Shown one piece after another: positions 38,496-46,589 of a stretch of DNA of 64,000 bases. Numbering within the stretch: position 1 is the first letter of the stretch; every line of letters starts with the position of its first letter. The notes under the pieces are model-generated. The model was not told where the DNA came from. It made no database searches and saw only the letters and a program-made list of their open reading frames with translations. The stretch covers positions 1-64,000 of the forward strand of contig JAFEDR010000012.1 in NCBI GenBank assembly GCA_018241525.1. The letters are read 5' to 3'. Origin of the DNA: Pseudomonadota bacterium. GTDB taxonomy: Bacteria; Pseudomonadota; Gammaproteobacteria; Steroidobacterales; Steroidobacteraceae. The position numbers were made by a program, and so were the translations under genes.

Positions 38496-38669
38496 ATGCA
38501 TCTCGTCTGCCCCAGTTGCCTGACCGTGAATCGCGTGCCGCCGGAGCGGTTTCCCAAGTCGCCGGCGTGCGGCCGTCGTCGTGCGCTGGTGCGGGCGGTT
38601 CCGGCCCAGCGATTGGTGCGCTGGCTCGACCGGTCGTTGGTGGGGTCGGCGCGAGGGGAGGCGTCATGA
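38496..38669 (+). pseudogene. truncated thioredoxin 2 (TrxC) N-terminal zinc-ribbon remnant
   Basis: A 57-residue open frame starts MHLVCPSCLTVNRVPPERF, the unmistakable start of TrxC (thioredoxin 2), whose zinc ribbon has two CxxC pairs. Here the first pair C5-x2-C8 is intact but the second is PACGRRRA, with one Cys lost, and the thioredoxin domain with WCGPC is missing. It ends in an ATGA overlap with the tolC-like gene, so the short frame may still be translated and serve coupling. It could be a decayed trxC or a retained mini-protein. Confidence 0.55.
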
Positions 38670-40051
38670 AGGCGGCGTTCCTCGTGACATGCCTGTTGGC
38701 GTCAGCCGGCGCCTCGGCGGCCGGTCTCAGCGTGAGTGATGCGTGGCAGGCAGCCATGCGCCACGACCCGCAGTTCGAATCCGCGCAGGCCCAATGGGAA
38801 GCCGGCAAGACACACACGGCGCAGGGCCGCGCGCTGTGGCTGCCCTCGATTGCCGCGCAGGGGAGTGCCGGACGAGCGGATCAGCAGTCGGAGACGTCCG
38901 GGGCGGCGTTTTCGGCCCCCGGGTTCGGCAGCACGAATGGCGTGGACTTCCGGACCAGCGTCAACAATGGAACCTCCCGGCAATGGGCCTTCGTGGCTGA
39001 GCAGCCGCTCTATGACCCTGGCCGGATGGCGGACTTCACGGCGCAGAAGAACGCATCGGCCGTTGCCGATGCTCAGTTCCAGCAGGCCCAGCAGGACCTC
39101 CTGCTACGGACGGCCAGGGCCTACTTTGCGGTTCTGACTGCCCGGGGTCAGCTCGTGGCCTTGCGTCAGTTGCACGCGGCCGCAGAGCAGGCGCGCGCCG
39201 CCGCGCAAGGGCGATACGAAAGTGGTGATATTCCCGCCACGGACATGCGCGAGGCGCAGGCACGCGCCGATGCAATCGGCGTCCAGGAGCTAGACGCCCA
39301 GACCGCCGTCACGTTGAGCGAAGCGGCCTTTGCGGATCTGACCGGTCTGGATCCCGTGGCTCTCAAGGACCTGCCCGACAGCGAGCCGACGGATCTTCCG
39401 GCTCCCGACAATCTGGATGTCTGGACGCAAAGGGCACTGGCCGGTAGTCCGCTCCTTGCGATGCAACGGCTGGCCGTGTCGACGGCGTCGGCGCAGGTCG
39501 ACCGGTTTGGGCTGCTGGGCGCCCCGAAACTCAGCCTTGTCGCGAAGTACGGGCGTGAGTCGCTGCAAGGCAACGGCGACTTTGGTGCTGCGGACATCAC
39601 CGGCCGACAGGCCAGCATCGCGCTGCAGGCATCCATACCCCTGTTCACCGGCGGCATGCGCAGCGCGCAGCGTCACGAGGCCAAGGCCCTGGAGCACAAG
39701 GCCGGTGCCGACCTTGAGGCCGCTGACCAATCGGTGCGCCAGCAGGCTCGTGCCGCGTGGTTTGGGCTAACCACCGCGGCCGCCCGGGTCAAGGCGCTGC
39801 AGCGCTTGCACGGCTCGACTCAGGACCGGCTGGGGGCGACGCGCCTGGGCGTGGAGATTGGTGATCGCACGGCGCTGGAGCTGCTCAACGCTCAAGCCGA
39901 TTACCTCCTCTCTGGCACGGATTTCCAGAAGGCGCAGTCGGAGTGGCTGCTCGCGGATCTGCAACTGGCGGCCGTCGCCGGTGCGTTGACAGAGGCTGAC
40001 CTGGTACGCATTGACCGTCATCTGGTCGAGCGCAGTCAAGAGTCCAAATGA
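38666..40051 (+). CDS. TolC-family outer-membrane channel
   Basis: This is the outer-membrane factor completing the RND triad, 461 residues. A signal peptide (MKAAFLVTCLLASAGASAAG) is followed by the duplicated OEP helical repeats: LSVSDAWQAAMRHDPQFESA...GKTHTAQGRALWLPSI and the second half beginning WTQRALAGSPLLAMQRLAV. Long Ala/Gln-rich helices form the periplasmic tunnel. The start overlaps the small upstream frame by 4 bases. SQR follows after 34 bases, so efflux and sulfide oxidation genes appear to share one transcript. Confidence 0.88.
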   Translation: MKAAFLVTCLLASAGASAAGLSVSDAWQAAMRHDPQFESAQAQWEAGKTHTAQGRALWLPSIAAQGSAGRADQQSETSGAAFSAPGFGSTNGVDFRTSVNNGTSRQWAFVAEQPLYDPGRMADFTAQKNASAVADAQFQQAQQDLLLRTARAYFAVLTARGQLVALRQLHAAAEQARAAAQGRYESGDIPATDMREAQARADAIGVQELDAQTAVTLSEAAFADLTGLDPVALKDLPDSEPTDLPAPDNLDVWTQRALAGSPLLAMQRLAVSTASAQVDRFGLLGAPKLSLVAKYGRESLQGNGDFGAADITGRQASIALQASIPLFTGGMRSAQRHEAKALEHKAGADLEAADQSVRQQARAAWFGLTTAAARVKALQRLHGSTQDRLGATRLGVEIGDRTALELLNAQADYLLSGTDFQKAQSEWLLADLQLAAVAGALTEADLVRIDRHLVERSQESK

Positions 40052-40085
40052 TTTATCCAACGACGAACTCTACACGGGGGACCCC

Positions 40086-41360
40086 ATGGCACACATCGTA
40101 ATCATCGGCGCCGGTGTCGGCGGCATGCCCGCGGCCTATGAACTTCGCGCCCAACTCGATGCCCAGCACCGCATCACGGTGATCAATGCCGTGGACTACT
40201 TCCAGTTCGTTCCCTCCAACCCGTGGCTCGCGGTGGGTTGGCGTGATCGCGCCGGCATTTCATTCCCTGTGGCTACCTACCTCAAGCGCCGCAATATCGA
40301 GTTTATCGCGCAGCGCGTGGACAAGATCGACGCTGCGGCCAACACCCTGGTGCTGGCGGATGGGGCCTCCGTGCCTTATGACTACCTCATCATCACGACG
40401 GGACCCAAGCTGGCCTTCGACGAGGTGCCGGGGGCCGGCCCTGCGGGAGGCTTTTCGCAATCGATCTGCACAGTGGACCATGCGGAGAAGGCGTGGGCCG
40501 CTTACCAGGAGTTCCTGAAGAGCCCAGGGCCCATTGTCGTCGGCGCCATGCCCTTGGCGAGCTGCTTCGGGCCAGCGTACGAGTTCGCGTTCATTCTCAG
40601 CACCGACCTCAAGCGCCGCAAGATCCGCAACAAGGTCCCGATTACCTTCGTGACGAGCGAGCCGTACATCGGCCACCTGGGTCTCGGGGGCGTTGGGGAT
40701 TCCAAGAGCATGCTCGAGTCGGAGTTTCGCAACAACGACATCAAATGGATCACGAACGCGAAGACGACAAAGCTCGAGGCCGGAAAGCTGTATACGACCG
40801 AGCTCGATCGCAACGGGCAGGCCGTCAAGGAACACGAGGTGCCCTTCAAGTTCGCCATGATGCTGCCCGCCTTCAAGGGTGTGGATGCGGTGGCCGCGGT
40901 CGAAGGGCTCTGCAATCCGCGCGGGTTTGTACTTGTCGATGAGAACCAGCGGAGCAAGAAGTACCCGAACATCTACTCGGCCGGTGTATGCATCGCCATC
41001 CCGCCGGTGGAGGCGACGCCCGTGCCCACCGGAGCACCCAAAACCGGCTACATGATCGAGACGATGGTCACGGCCATCGTGCACAACATCGCCTCCGACA
41101 TCGCCGGCAAGCCGGCTACAGCCAAGGGCACATGGAACGCGATTTGCCTGGCGGATATGGGCAACACCGGTGCCGCCTTCGTGGCCCTGCCGCAGATACC
41201 GCCACGCAACGTCAATTGGTTCCGCAAGAGCCGCTGGGTCCACTGGGTCAAGATCATGTTCGAGAAGTACTTCATCTACAAGATGAAGCGTGGCAACTCG
41301 GAGCCTGTCTACGAAAAGTTCATGCTGCGCGCGCTGGGCATCAAGCGTCTGGATGCCTGA
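40086..41360 (+). CDS. sqr: sulfide:quinone oxidoreductase, type I
   Basis: This membrane-peripheral flavoprotein oxidises H2S to sulfane sulfur and passes electrons to the quinone pool. It has 424 residues. The FAD fold begins HIVIIGAGVGGMPAAYEL. The three catalytic cysteines are at C128 (SQSICTVDHAEKAW), C160 (PLASCFGPAYEF) and C354 (NAICLADMGNTGA); the first two match the numbering of Acidithiobacillus ferrooxidans SQR, and the third is within two residues. VCIAIPPVEATPVPTGAPKTGYM is the type I quinone-site region. The basic, amphipathic C-terminus (FEKYFIYKMKRG) is the membrane anchor. It is followed without gap by cydPABX, suggesting electrons are passed to cytochrome bd. Confidence 0.95.
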   Translation: MAHIVIIGAGVGGMPAAYELRAQLDAQHRITVINAVDYFQFVPSNPWLAVGWRDRAGISFPVATYLKRRNIEFIAQRVDKIDAAANTLVLADGASVPYDYLIITTGPKLAFDEVPGAGPAGGFSQSICTVDHAEKAWAAYQEFLKSPGPIVVGAMPLASCFGPAYEFAFILSTDLKRRKIRNKVPITFVTSEPYIGHLGLGGVGDSKSMLESEFRNNDIKWITNAKTTKLEAGKLYTTELDRNGQAVKEHEVPFKFAMMLPAFKGVDAVAAVEGLCNPRGFVLVDENQRSKKYPNIYSAGVCIAIPPVEATPVPTGAPKTGYMIETMVTAIVHNIASDIAGKPATAKGTWNAICLADMGNTGAAFVALPQIPPRNVNWFRKSRWVHWVKIMFEKYFIYKMKRGNSEPVYEKFMLRALGIKRLDA

Positions 41361-41578
41361 TGAAGTCTCGAACATTCGTGACTGCGCCGCAGAGCCGTGG
41401 GACGGGCTCTCCGCTTCGTCGTGACGTCCTATGGATTGTCGCGCTCAAGGTGGGGTTGGTCCTGGCTCTCTATCTGTTTCTGATCCGGCCCTCCGCTCGT
41501 CCAACGCAGGACGCGGGAGCGACGGCGGGGGCCGTGGTTGGCGTATCCCCCGCCACTGGTTTTGAGGTGCAGCGATGA
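41360..41578 (+). CDS. cydP: cytochrome bd small subunit CydP-like
   Basis: A 72-residue protein with one transmembrane helix preceded by RRDVLWIVALKVGLVLALYLFLI, matching the RD-x2-I-x3-K pattern of the putative cytochrome oxidase subunit CydP. CydP genes commonly precede cydAB in proteobacteria; in E. coli-like systems related small subunits stabilise the oxidase. Its ATG overlaps the sqr stop (TGATG) and its stop overlaps cydA (ATGA). Confidence 0.7.
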   Translation: MKSRTFVTAPQSRGTGSPLRRDVLWIVALKVGLVLALYLFLIRPSARPTQDAGATAGAVVGVSPATGFEVQR

Positions 41579-43113
41579 GCGATTCGAGTCTGCTGGAACT
41601 CTCGCGTTGGCAGTTTGCCATCACGGCGCTTTACCACTTCCTGTTTGTGCCACTGACACTCGGTCTGTCCGTCCTGGTGGCCATCATGGAGAGTGTGTTC
41701 GTCATGACCGGGCGCACCGTCTGGCGCGACATGACGAGATTCTGGGGAACGCTTTTCGGCATCAACTTTGCGATGGGCGTGGCGACCGGTATCACAATGG
41801 AATTCCAGTTCGGTACGAACTGGGCGTATTACTCTCACTACGTCGGCGACATCTTCGGGGTACCGCTTGCGATCGAAGGGCTGATGGCGTTCTTCCTGGA
41901 GGCGACATTCATCGGCCTGTTCTTCTTCGGGTGGGACCGCCTGTCGCGTGTGCAGCACCTTGCCGTGACCTGGCTTGTGGCTATCGGTAGCAACCTGTCG
42001 GCACTGTGGATCCTGATCGCCAACGGGTGGATGCAGAATCCGGTCGGCGCTCATTTCAACCCCGACACGATGCGGATGGAGCTGACGTCCATCGCCGCCG
42101 TGATCTTCAATCCGGTGGCCCAGTCGAAGTTCGTGCACACCGTAAGCGCGGGTTACGTGACGGGCGCCATGTTTGTGCTCTCGATCAGCGCTTGGTTCAT
42201 CCTGAAGGGAAGGCATCTGGAGGTCGCCCGTCGCTCGGCAACGGTCGCGGTGAGCTTTGGGCTTGCAGCGGCTCTTTCAGTGGTCGTTCTCGGCGATGAG
42301 AGTGGCTATACCGCGAACCAGCACCAGAAGATGAAGATCGCGGCGATGGAGAGCATGTGGCACACCGAGCCTGCACCCGCGCCATTCGTCGCGTTTGGTA
42401 TACCGGACGTCAAGAATCGGACTACGCACGCCGAGGTAAAGGTCCCGTGGGTCTTGGGCCTGATCGCCACGCGCTCCACGGATCAGGAGGTGCAGGGCAT
42501 CTATGAGCTGGTGGCGACGGCGCGCGAGCGCATCGTGTCGGGCATTCCAGCGTACACGGCATTGCGCGCGCTTCGGACGAATCCAAAGGATTCAGCGGCG
42601 CGCGCGACCCTCGAGGCCCATTCGGCGGATCTCGGGTACGCGCTCTTGCTGCGCCGCTATGTGTCGGACCCGGCGACGGCTTCCGCCGAGCAGATTGACC
42701 AGGCGGCATGGGACACCGTGCCGTCGGTAGGGTGGCTCTTCTGGTCGTTCCGTCTGATGGTGGCCATGGGCTTCTTCTTCATCGCCCTGTTCGCCTGGGG
42801 GTTCTGGCTGGCGGCTAGACGAAGCTGCGATCGCCAGCGAGGGTTCCTGCGAGTGGCGTTGTGGAGTTTGCCGCTGCCTTGGCTGGCGGCAGAGCTGGGA
42901 TGGGTGGTGGCGGAACACGGACGCCAACCCTGGGCCATCGAGGGAGTGTTGCCGACGTTTCTCGCGGTCTCCCCGATTCCAACCTCGAGCGTCGCGATGA
43001 GCCTTGTGGGCTTCGTCCTCTTCTATACGACTCTGGCCGTGGTGGACGTCATGCTGCTACGAAAGTACATCCGCCTGGGTCCCAGCCCCGTCGCTGGCCT
43101 GGCGCAACACTGA
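41575..43113 (+). CDS. cydA: cytochrome bd ubiquinol oxidase subunit I
   Basis: This is the catalytic subunit of cytochrome bd, a high-affinity, sulfide- and cyanide-tolerant quinol oxidase. It has 512 residues and about nine helices. Heme ligand H21 is in FAITALYHFLFVPLTLGL. The quinol loop region (GDESGYTANQHQKMKIAAMESMW, FVAFGIPD and onward) aligns well with the E. coli long-Q-loop type. GRQPWAIEGVLPTF near the C-terminus is diagnostic. It overlaps cydP by 4 bases; cydB follows after 10 bases. Confidence 0.96.
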   Translation: MSDSSLLELSRWQFAITALYHFLFVPLTLGLSVLVAIMESVFVMTGRTVWRDMTRFWGTLFGINFAMGVATGITMEFQFGTNWAYYSHYVGDIFGVPLAIEGLMAFFLEATFIGLFFFGWDRLSRVQHLAVTWLVAIGSNLSALWILIANGWMQNPVGAHFNPDTMRMELTSIAAVIFNPVAQSKFVHTVSAGYVTGAMFVLSISAWFILKGRHLEVARRSATVAVSFGLAAALSVVVLGDESGYTANQHQKMKIAAMESMWHTEPAPAPFVAFGIPDVKNRTTHAEVKVPWVLGLIATRSTDQEVQGIYELVATARERIVSGIPAYTALRALRTNPKDSAARATLEAHSADLGYALLLRRYVSDPATASAEQIDQAAWDTVPSVGWLFWSFRLMVAMGFFFIALFAWGFWLAARRSCDRQRGFLRVALWSLPLPWLAAELGWVVAEHGRQPWAIEGVLPTFLAVSPIPTSSVAMSLVGFVLFYTTLAVVDVMLLRKYIRLGPSPVAGLAQH

Positions 43114-43123
43114 GGGGCGCACG

Positions 43124-44266
43124 ATGCCGATCGACTACGCAACGTTGAAGGTCATCTGGTGGCTACTGCTGGGCACGCTGTTGGTGGGCTTTGCCATCAT
43201 GGACGGGTTTGACCTCGGGGCGGCCATACTGCTTCCATTCGTCGGGCGCACGGATGCTGAGCGGCGCGTTGCCATCAACACGGTCGGTCCGGTCTGGGAG
43301 GGCAACCAGGTCTGGTTGATCCTGGGCGGAGGCGCCATCTTCGCAGCCTGGCCTGCGCTCTATGCCGCGAGTTTCTCCGGGTTCTACCTGGCCATGCTGC
43401 TTGTGCTGGCCGCTCTGATCCTGCGACCCGTGGGGTTCAAGTTCCGTAGCAAGATGCCGAGTGCCACGTGGCGCAGTACCTGGGACTGGCTCCTGTTCGC
43501 GGGCGGTCTGGTTCCCGCGCTGGTGTTTGGCGTCGCCATGGGAAACCTGCTCGAAGGAGTGCCCTTCGGGTTCGACAGTGAATTGCGCGCCCACTACGAA
43601 TTCGGGCTATTCGACCTGCTCAATCCCTTTGCGTTGCTGTGTGGGCTGGTATCAGTTGCGATGCTCGCGACTCATGGTGCTCGCTACCTCGCCCTCAAGG
43701 CGGATGGTGTGGTTGCAGCACGCGCAGCGGAACTGAGTCGTTGGACGGCGCTCGGCTGGCTCCTCCTGTTTGCCGCCGGCGGATGCTGGCTCGCCCACAG
43801 TGGGTACGGCTATCGGATTTCGGCGGGTGCCTTGGCGGGTGCCGCCAGCGATCCGCTAGCCAAGACCGTGGTGACAGCCCCTGGCGCCTGGCTCGGAAAC
43901 TACCAGCTCTGGCCAGTGGCCCGTGGGCTCCCCGTACTAGGGTTGATCGCTCCGCTGGTACTGGTACTTCTGCCGCGTGCGCGAGCGCCGGGGACGCTCT
44001 TCGTGTGCAGTGCGCTGGGAGTCGCGGGAGTCATTGGAACGATGGGCGTGAGTCTGTTTCCGTTCCTGTTGCCTTCTTCCTCGGAGCCCTCCAGCAGCCT
44101 GACGGTGTGGGACGCATCGAGCAGTGCACGCACACTTTGGATCATGTTGCTCGCGACGGCTGTATTCCTTCCGATCGTGCTTGCCTACACGGCCTGGGTC
44201 TATCGCGTGCTGCGGGGCCGCGTGACGGTGGCACATGTGGAAGCCAATCCCGACTCGACCTACTGA
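43124..44266 (+). CDS. cydB: cytochrome bd ubiquinol oxidase subunit II
   Basis: 380 residues, about nine helices. It begins with the CydB signature WWLLLGTLLVGFAIMDGFDLGAAILLPF and has GPVWEGNQVWLILGGGAIFAAWP, both highly conserved. It supports heme assembly in CydA and lies between cydA and cydX. The C-terminus (AYTAWVYRVLRGRV) is typical. Confidence 0.95.
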   Translation: MPIDYATLKVIWWLLLGTLLVGFAIMDGFDLGAAILLPFVGRTDAERRVAINTVGPVWEGNQVWLILGGGAIFAAWPALYAASFSGFYLAMLLVLAALILRPVGFKFRSKMPSATWRSTWDWLLFAGGLVPALVFGVAMGNLLEGVPFGFDSELRAHYEFGLFDLLNPFALLCGLVSVAMLATHGARYLALKADGVVAARAAELSRWTALGWLLLFAAGGCWLAHSGYGYRISAGALAGAASDPLAKTVVTAPGAWLGNYQLWPVARGLPVLGLIAPLVLVLLPRARAPGTLFVCSALGVAGVIGTMGVSLFPFLLPSSSEPSSSLTVWDASSSARTLWIMLLATAVFLPIVLAYTAWVYRVLRGRVTVAHVEANPDSTY

Positions 44267-44281
44267 ATTGAGGACTGTGCG

Positions 44282-44413
44282 ATGTGGTACTTCAGCTGGA
44301 TATTGGGCCTTGGACTGGCGAGCGCGTTCGCGATCCTGAATGCCATGTGGTTCGAACTCGACGCCGACCGGCAGGCTCGCGAGCGACCGGCAGATACCCG
44401 GAATCTTTCCTGA
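44282..44413 (+). CDS. cydX: cytochrome bd small subunit CydX
   Basis: A 43-residue single-helix protein: MWYFSWILGLGLASAFAILNAMWFE matches the CydX/CbdX signature MWYF-W-LG...A...N..W.E. It is needed for stability of the b595-d site in E. coli. It follows cydB after 15 bases, in the usual order. Too short for most gene callers, but length, motif and position make it convincing. Confidence 0.9.
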   Translation: MWYFSWILGLGLASAFAILNAMWFELDADRQARERPADTRNLS

Positions 44414-44450
44414 TTGAACGACTTCGCCGACACCTTCAAGGATTTCCACC

Positions 44451-44789
44451 ATGTCACATCACACACCGAAGATTGAGACACTCGACCCGACCGAAGTATC
44501 GCGACTGCTCGAAGCTGGCAAAGTCCTTCTGATCGACGTTCGCGAGCCCGCCGAATACGCGGCGGAGCGGATCCAGGGTGCCCTGCTGTATCCGCTGTCT
44601 ACGTTTGATGCGGCGTTCCTTCCGGCAGATGGCACGCGGCGCGTGGTCTTTCACTGCGCTGGGGGTCGACGATCGCTGACTGCTGCGGAGAAGCAACTTG
44701 CCGCCCACCATCCGCGCGCGGCGCACATGGGCGGTGGCATCGCCGCCTGGAAGACAGCGGGTCTCCCGGTCATCGTTGGGTCAACCTGA
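44451..44789 (+). CDS. single-domain rhodanese (sulfurtransferase)
   Basis: A 112-residue cytoplasmic rhodanese with the fold markers LLIDVREPAEYAAERIQGA and active-site loop CAGGRRS with C69 as sulfur carrier. It would accept sulfane sulfur from SQR-derived persulfide and hand it to thiols or other carriers. It lies 37 bases downstream of cydX within the SQR-cyd operon, which makes a sulfide-linked role likely. Confidence 0.88.
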   Translation: MSHHTPKIETLDPTEVSRLLEAGKVLLIDVREPAEYAAERIQGALLYPLSTFDAAFLPADGTRRVVFHCAGGRRSLTAAEKQLAAHHPRAAHMGGGIAAWKTAGLPVIVGST

Positions 44790-44804
44790 AGTCGAGTAAC
44801 GCCC

Positions 44805-45239
44805 ATGCATCCGTATCCCCATACGTACGTCGTGACCTCGCAGGGAACAGCCACCGGACCGGTTTCGATCACGTCTCCCGGCGTGCCTCCATTGACGACC
44901 GCGCCGCCGAAGGAGTTTGACGGACCCGGCGATGTCTGGTCGCCCGAGACGCTTCTCGTGGCAGCGATTGCCGATTGCTACATCCTTACTTTCCGGGGAG
45001 TGGCGCGGGCGGCCAAGTTGGAATGGCAAGGCCTGGAGTGCACGGTCGAAGGGGTACTGGAACGCGTCGAAGGCGTCACGCGCTTCTCCGGCTACACCAA
45101 TCGCGCCACGCTGACTGTCAAAGCTGGCGCGGATCAGGGGAAAGCCACGGAGCTGCTTGAGCGGGCCGAGCGCGTCTGTCTCGTGAACAACTCGCTGCTC
45201 GGGAAGCGTACGATCGTCGCCAACGTCGTCGAACAGTAA
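44805..45239 (+). CDS. OsmC/Ohr-family protein
   Basis: A 144-residue protein with the two family cysteines C58 (AAIADCYILTF) and C125 (ERVCLVNNSL), which form the thiol peroxidase site. OsmC-like proteins reduce organic hydroperoxides; relatives in sulfide operons may act on organic persulfides instead. The start GSPETLLVAAIADC-type region is here VWSPETLLVAAIADC. It starts 15 bases after the rhodanese stop and is the last clear gene of the operon. Confidence 0.85.
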   Translation: MHPYPHTYVVTSQGTATGPVSITSPGVPPLTTAPPKEFDGPGDVWSPETLLVAAIADCYILTFRGVARAAKLEWQGLECTVEGVLERVEGVTRFSGYTNRATLTVKAGADQGKATELLERAERVCLVNNSLLGKRTIVANVVEQ

Positions 45240-45325
45240 CCTTGAATGGCCGCTGCTGCTCCGAGGGATTAGCGCGGCGCAGGCGACTGCGCGAATTGAC
45301 AGGTTGCAGAAGGTCTCTGCGGACG

Positions 45326-45484
45326 TTACCGCAGAACGACGTAGGCAAGCCCGATCCCAAGGCCGATCAGAAGCGCCGCGAGCGGGCGCCGCCACTTTTC
45401 AGGCACCGCTCCGAACGGCAGCAGCCTGCCGATGATGAAGCCGCCGACCAGCAAGGCAATGGAAACTATGGGTGTGGGAGCCAC
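45326..45484 (-). CDS. possible small membrane protein, 52 residues
   Basis: A GTG-started frame on the minus strand: MAPTPIVSIALLVGGFIIGRLLPFG, then a basic turn (EKWRRP) and a second hydrophobic helix LAALLIGLGIGLAYVVLR ending at the stop. Two helices with Gly-rich faces and a positive loop look protein-like, but there is no strong ribosome site and no family recognised. It is on the strand opposite its neighbours in a 380-base gap. Confidence 0.35.
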   Translation of the reverse strand: MAPTPIVSIALLVGGFIIGRLLPFGAVPEKWRRPLAALLIGLGIGLAYVVLR

Positions 45485-45621
45485 GGAAGCCAGTCAATAA
45501 TGGTTGCTTGGCGAGCAGCGGCGATCCCGTGATTTGCCTGACCCGCAGGCTGTCGAGGGGTTCATAGCCAAGACGCTATGTCACACGACATCGGAACTCA
45601 AGTATCACAATCGGCCCGACT

Positions 45622-46392
45622 ATGATCCATTGGCTCATCACCTTCCTGTGTGGCTCATTCGTGGGGTGCACGCTGGGCGTGATCGGTGGTGGCGGTTCCA
45701 TTCTGGCCGTGCCGCTGCTCCTGTACGTAGTAGGTATTCGAGAGCCGCACGTGGCCATCGGCACCAGCGCGCTGGCGGTAGGTGCAAATGCAGCAGTCAA
45801 TCTGGCGGGCCATTGGCGACTGGGCAACGTCAAGCTGCCTTGTGCCTTCACATTTGCGTTCGCAGGTGTGGTGGGTGCCCTATTGGGTTCCAGCCTGGGA
45901 ATGGCGGTAGACGGGCAGAGGCTATTGCTCCTGTTCTCCGGAGCCATGTTCGCAGTGGGTATTGCCATGTTCAGGCGGCGTCAGGACGCGGGAGATCCGC
46001 GTGTTCATATCAACCTGGACATTGCATTTCGATTAATTGCTGTCGGATTCGTGACAGGCGGAATTGCGGGATTCTTCGGTATTGGCGGTGGTTTCCTGAT
46101 CGTCCCAGGATTGATGATGGGGAGCGGCATGCCGATGTTGCATGCAATCGGGTCGTCGCTGTTTTCCGTCGCGGCCTTTGGATTCACGACGGCGGCAAGC
46201 TATGCCTGGTCGGGGTTGATTGACTGGCCAGTTGCCGCCGTCTTCATAGCGGGTGGAGCGGCAGGCGGGATGCTCGGTATCCGGTTCTCGACGAAGCTCG
46301 CAAGGAGTCGCCAGGGGCTCACGCGGATCTTTTCTGCTGTCGTTATCCTCGTCGCCATCTACGTGGCAATTAGGGCGATAGGCGCGTGGTGA
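45622..46392 (+). CDS. TauE/SafE-family sulfite/organosulfur exporter
   Basis: A 256-residue permease with about eight helices. Two inverted repeats each carry the family signature: FVGCTLGVIGGGGSILAVPLLLY with IGTSALAVG, and GGIAGFFGIGGGFLIVPGLMM with HAIGSSLFSV. Members export sulfite, sulfoacetate or related anions, fitting removal of products of sulfide oxidation in this island. It is the last island gene before attR. Confidence 0.88.
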   Translation: MIHWLITFLCGSFVGCTLGVIGGGGSILAVPLLLYVVGIREPHVAIGTSALAVGANAAVNLAGHWRLGNVKLPCAFTFAFAGVVGALLGSSLGMAVDGQRLLLLFSGAMFAVGIAMFRRRQDAGDPRVHINLDIAFRLIAVGFVTGGIAGFFGIGGGFLIVPGLMMGSGMPMLHAIGSSLFSVAAFGFTTAASYAWSGLIDWPVAAVFIAGGAAGGMLGIRFSTKLARSRQGLTRIFSAVVILVAIYVAIRAIGAW

Positions 46393-46457
46393 TGGCTGGC
46401 GACAGGGTGAACGACAACGTGCCGTGCCGTTCTGCCGGCCGTACGCGGAGGCCGTGG

Positions 46458-46481
46458 TCTACTGCCAAATCTACTGCCAAA
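46458..46481 (+). repeat. tandem 12-bp repeat near attR (candidate integrase arm site)
   Basis: TCTACTGCCAAA occurs twice in perfect tandem, 82 bases inside attR. Together with the 12-base-period repeats at 30480-30503 it forms a symmetric pattern expected for arm-type integrase sites. Confidence 0.45.
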
Positions 46482-46562
46482 TCGGGGGATTGGAGGGGAT
46501 TTCAGGGGACAAAAATTGTTTTGAGTTCAGTAACTTATTGATTTCTCTGATGCCTCCGCCAA

Positions 46563-46589
46563 GTTCGAATCCCTCTCTCTCCGCCAATT
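46563..46589 (+). repeat. attR: 27-bp direct repeat, copy 2
   Basis: This copy of the tRNA-Ser 3' end begins GTTCGAATCCC and ends CCGCCAATT, identical over 27 bases to 30410-30436. The bases upstream are not tRNA sequence, so it marks the right end of the insertion. Confidence 0.9.

Larger units (their letters stand above)
30410..46589. mobile_element. tRNA-Ser-integrated genomic island carrying sulfide oxidation and cytochrome bd genes
   Basis: A perfect 27-bp direct repeat (30410-30436, 46563-46589) made of the tRNA-Ser 3' end bounds 16,153 bp per repeat-to-repeat unit. A tyrosine integrase lies at the tRNA end, and candidate integrase arm sites are next to both ends. The base composition and codon choice are visibly less GC-extreme than the flanking recA-csrA region. 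Cargo: ArsR, Crp/Fnr, DUF2892 (two), an ICMT-like protein, an RND triad, SQR, cytochrome bd with both small subunits, rhodanese, OsmC and TauE/SafE. No conjugation, replication or transposase genes are seen, so it would need helper functions to transfer. Confidence 0.88.
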
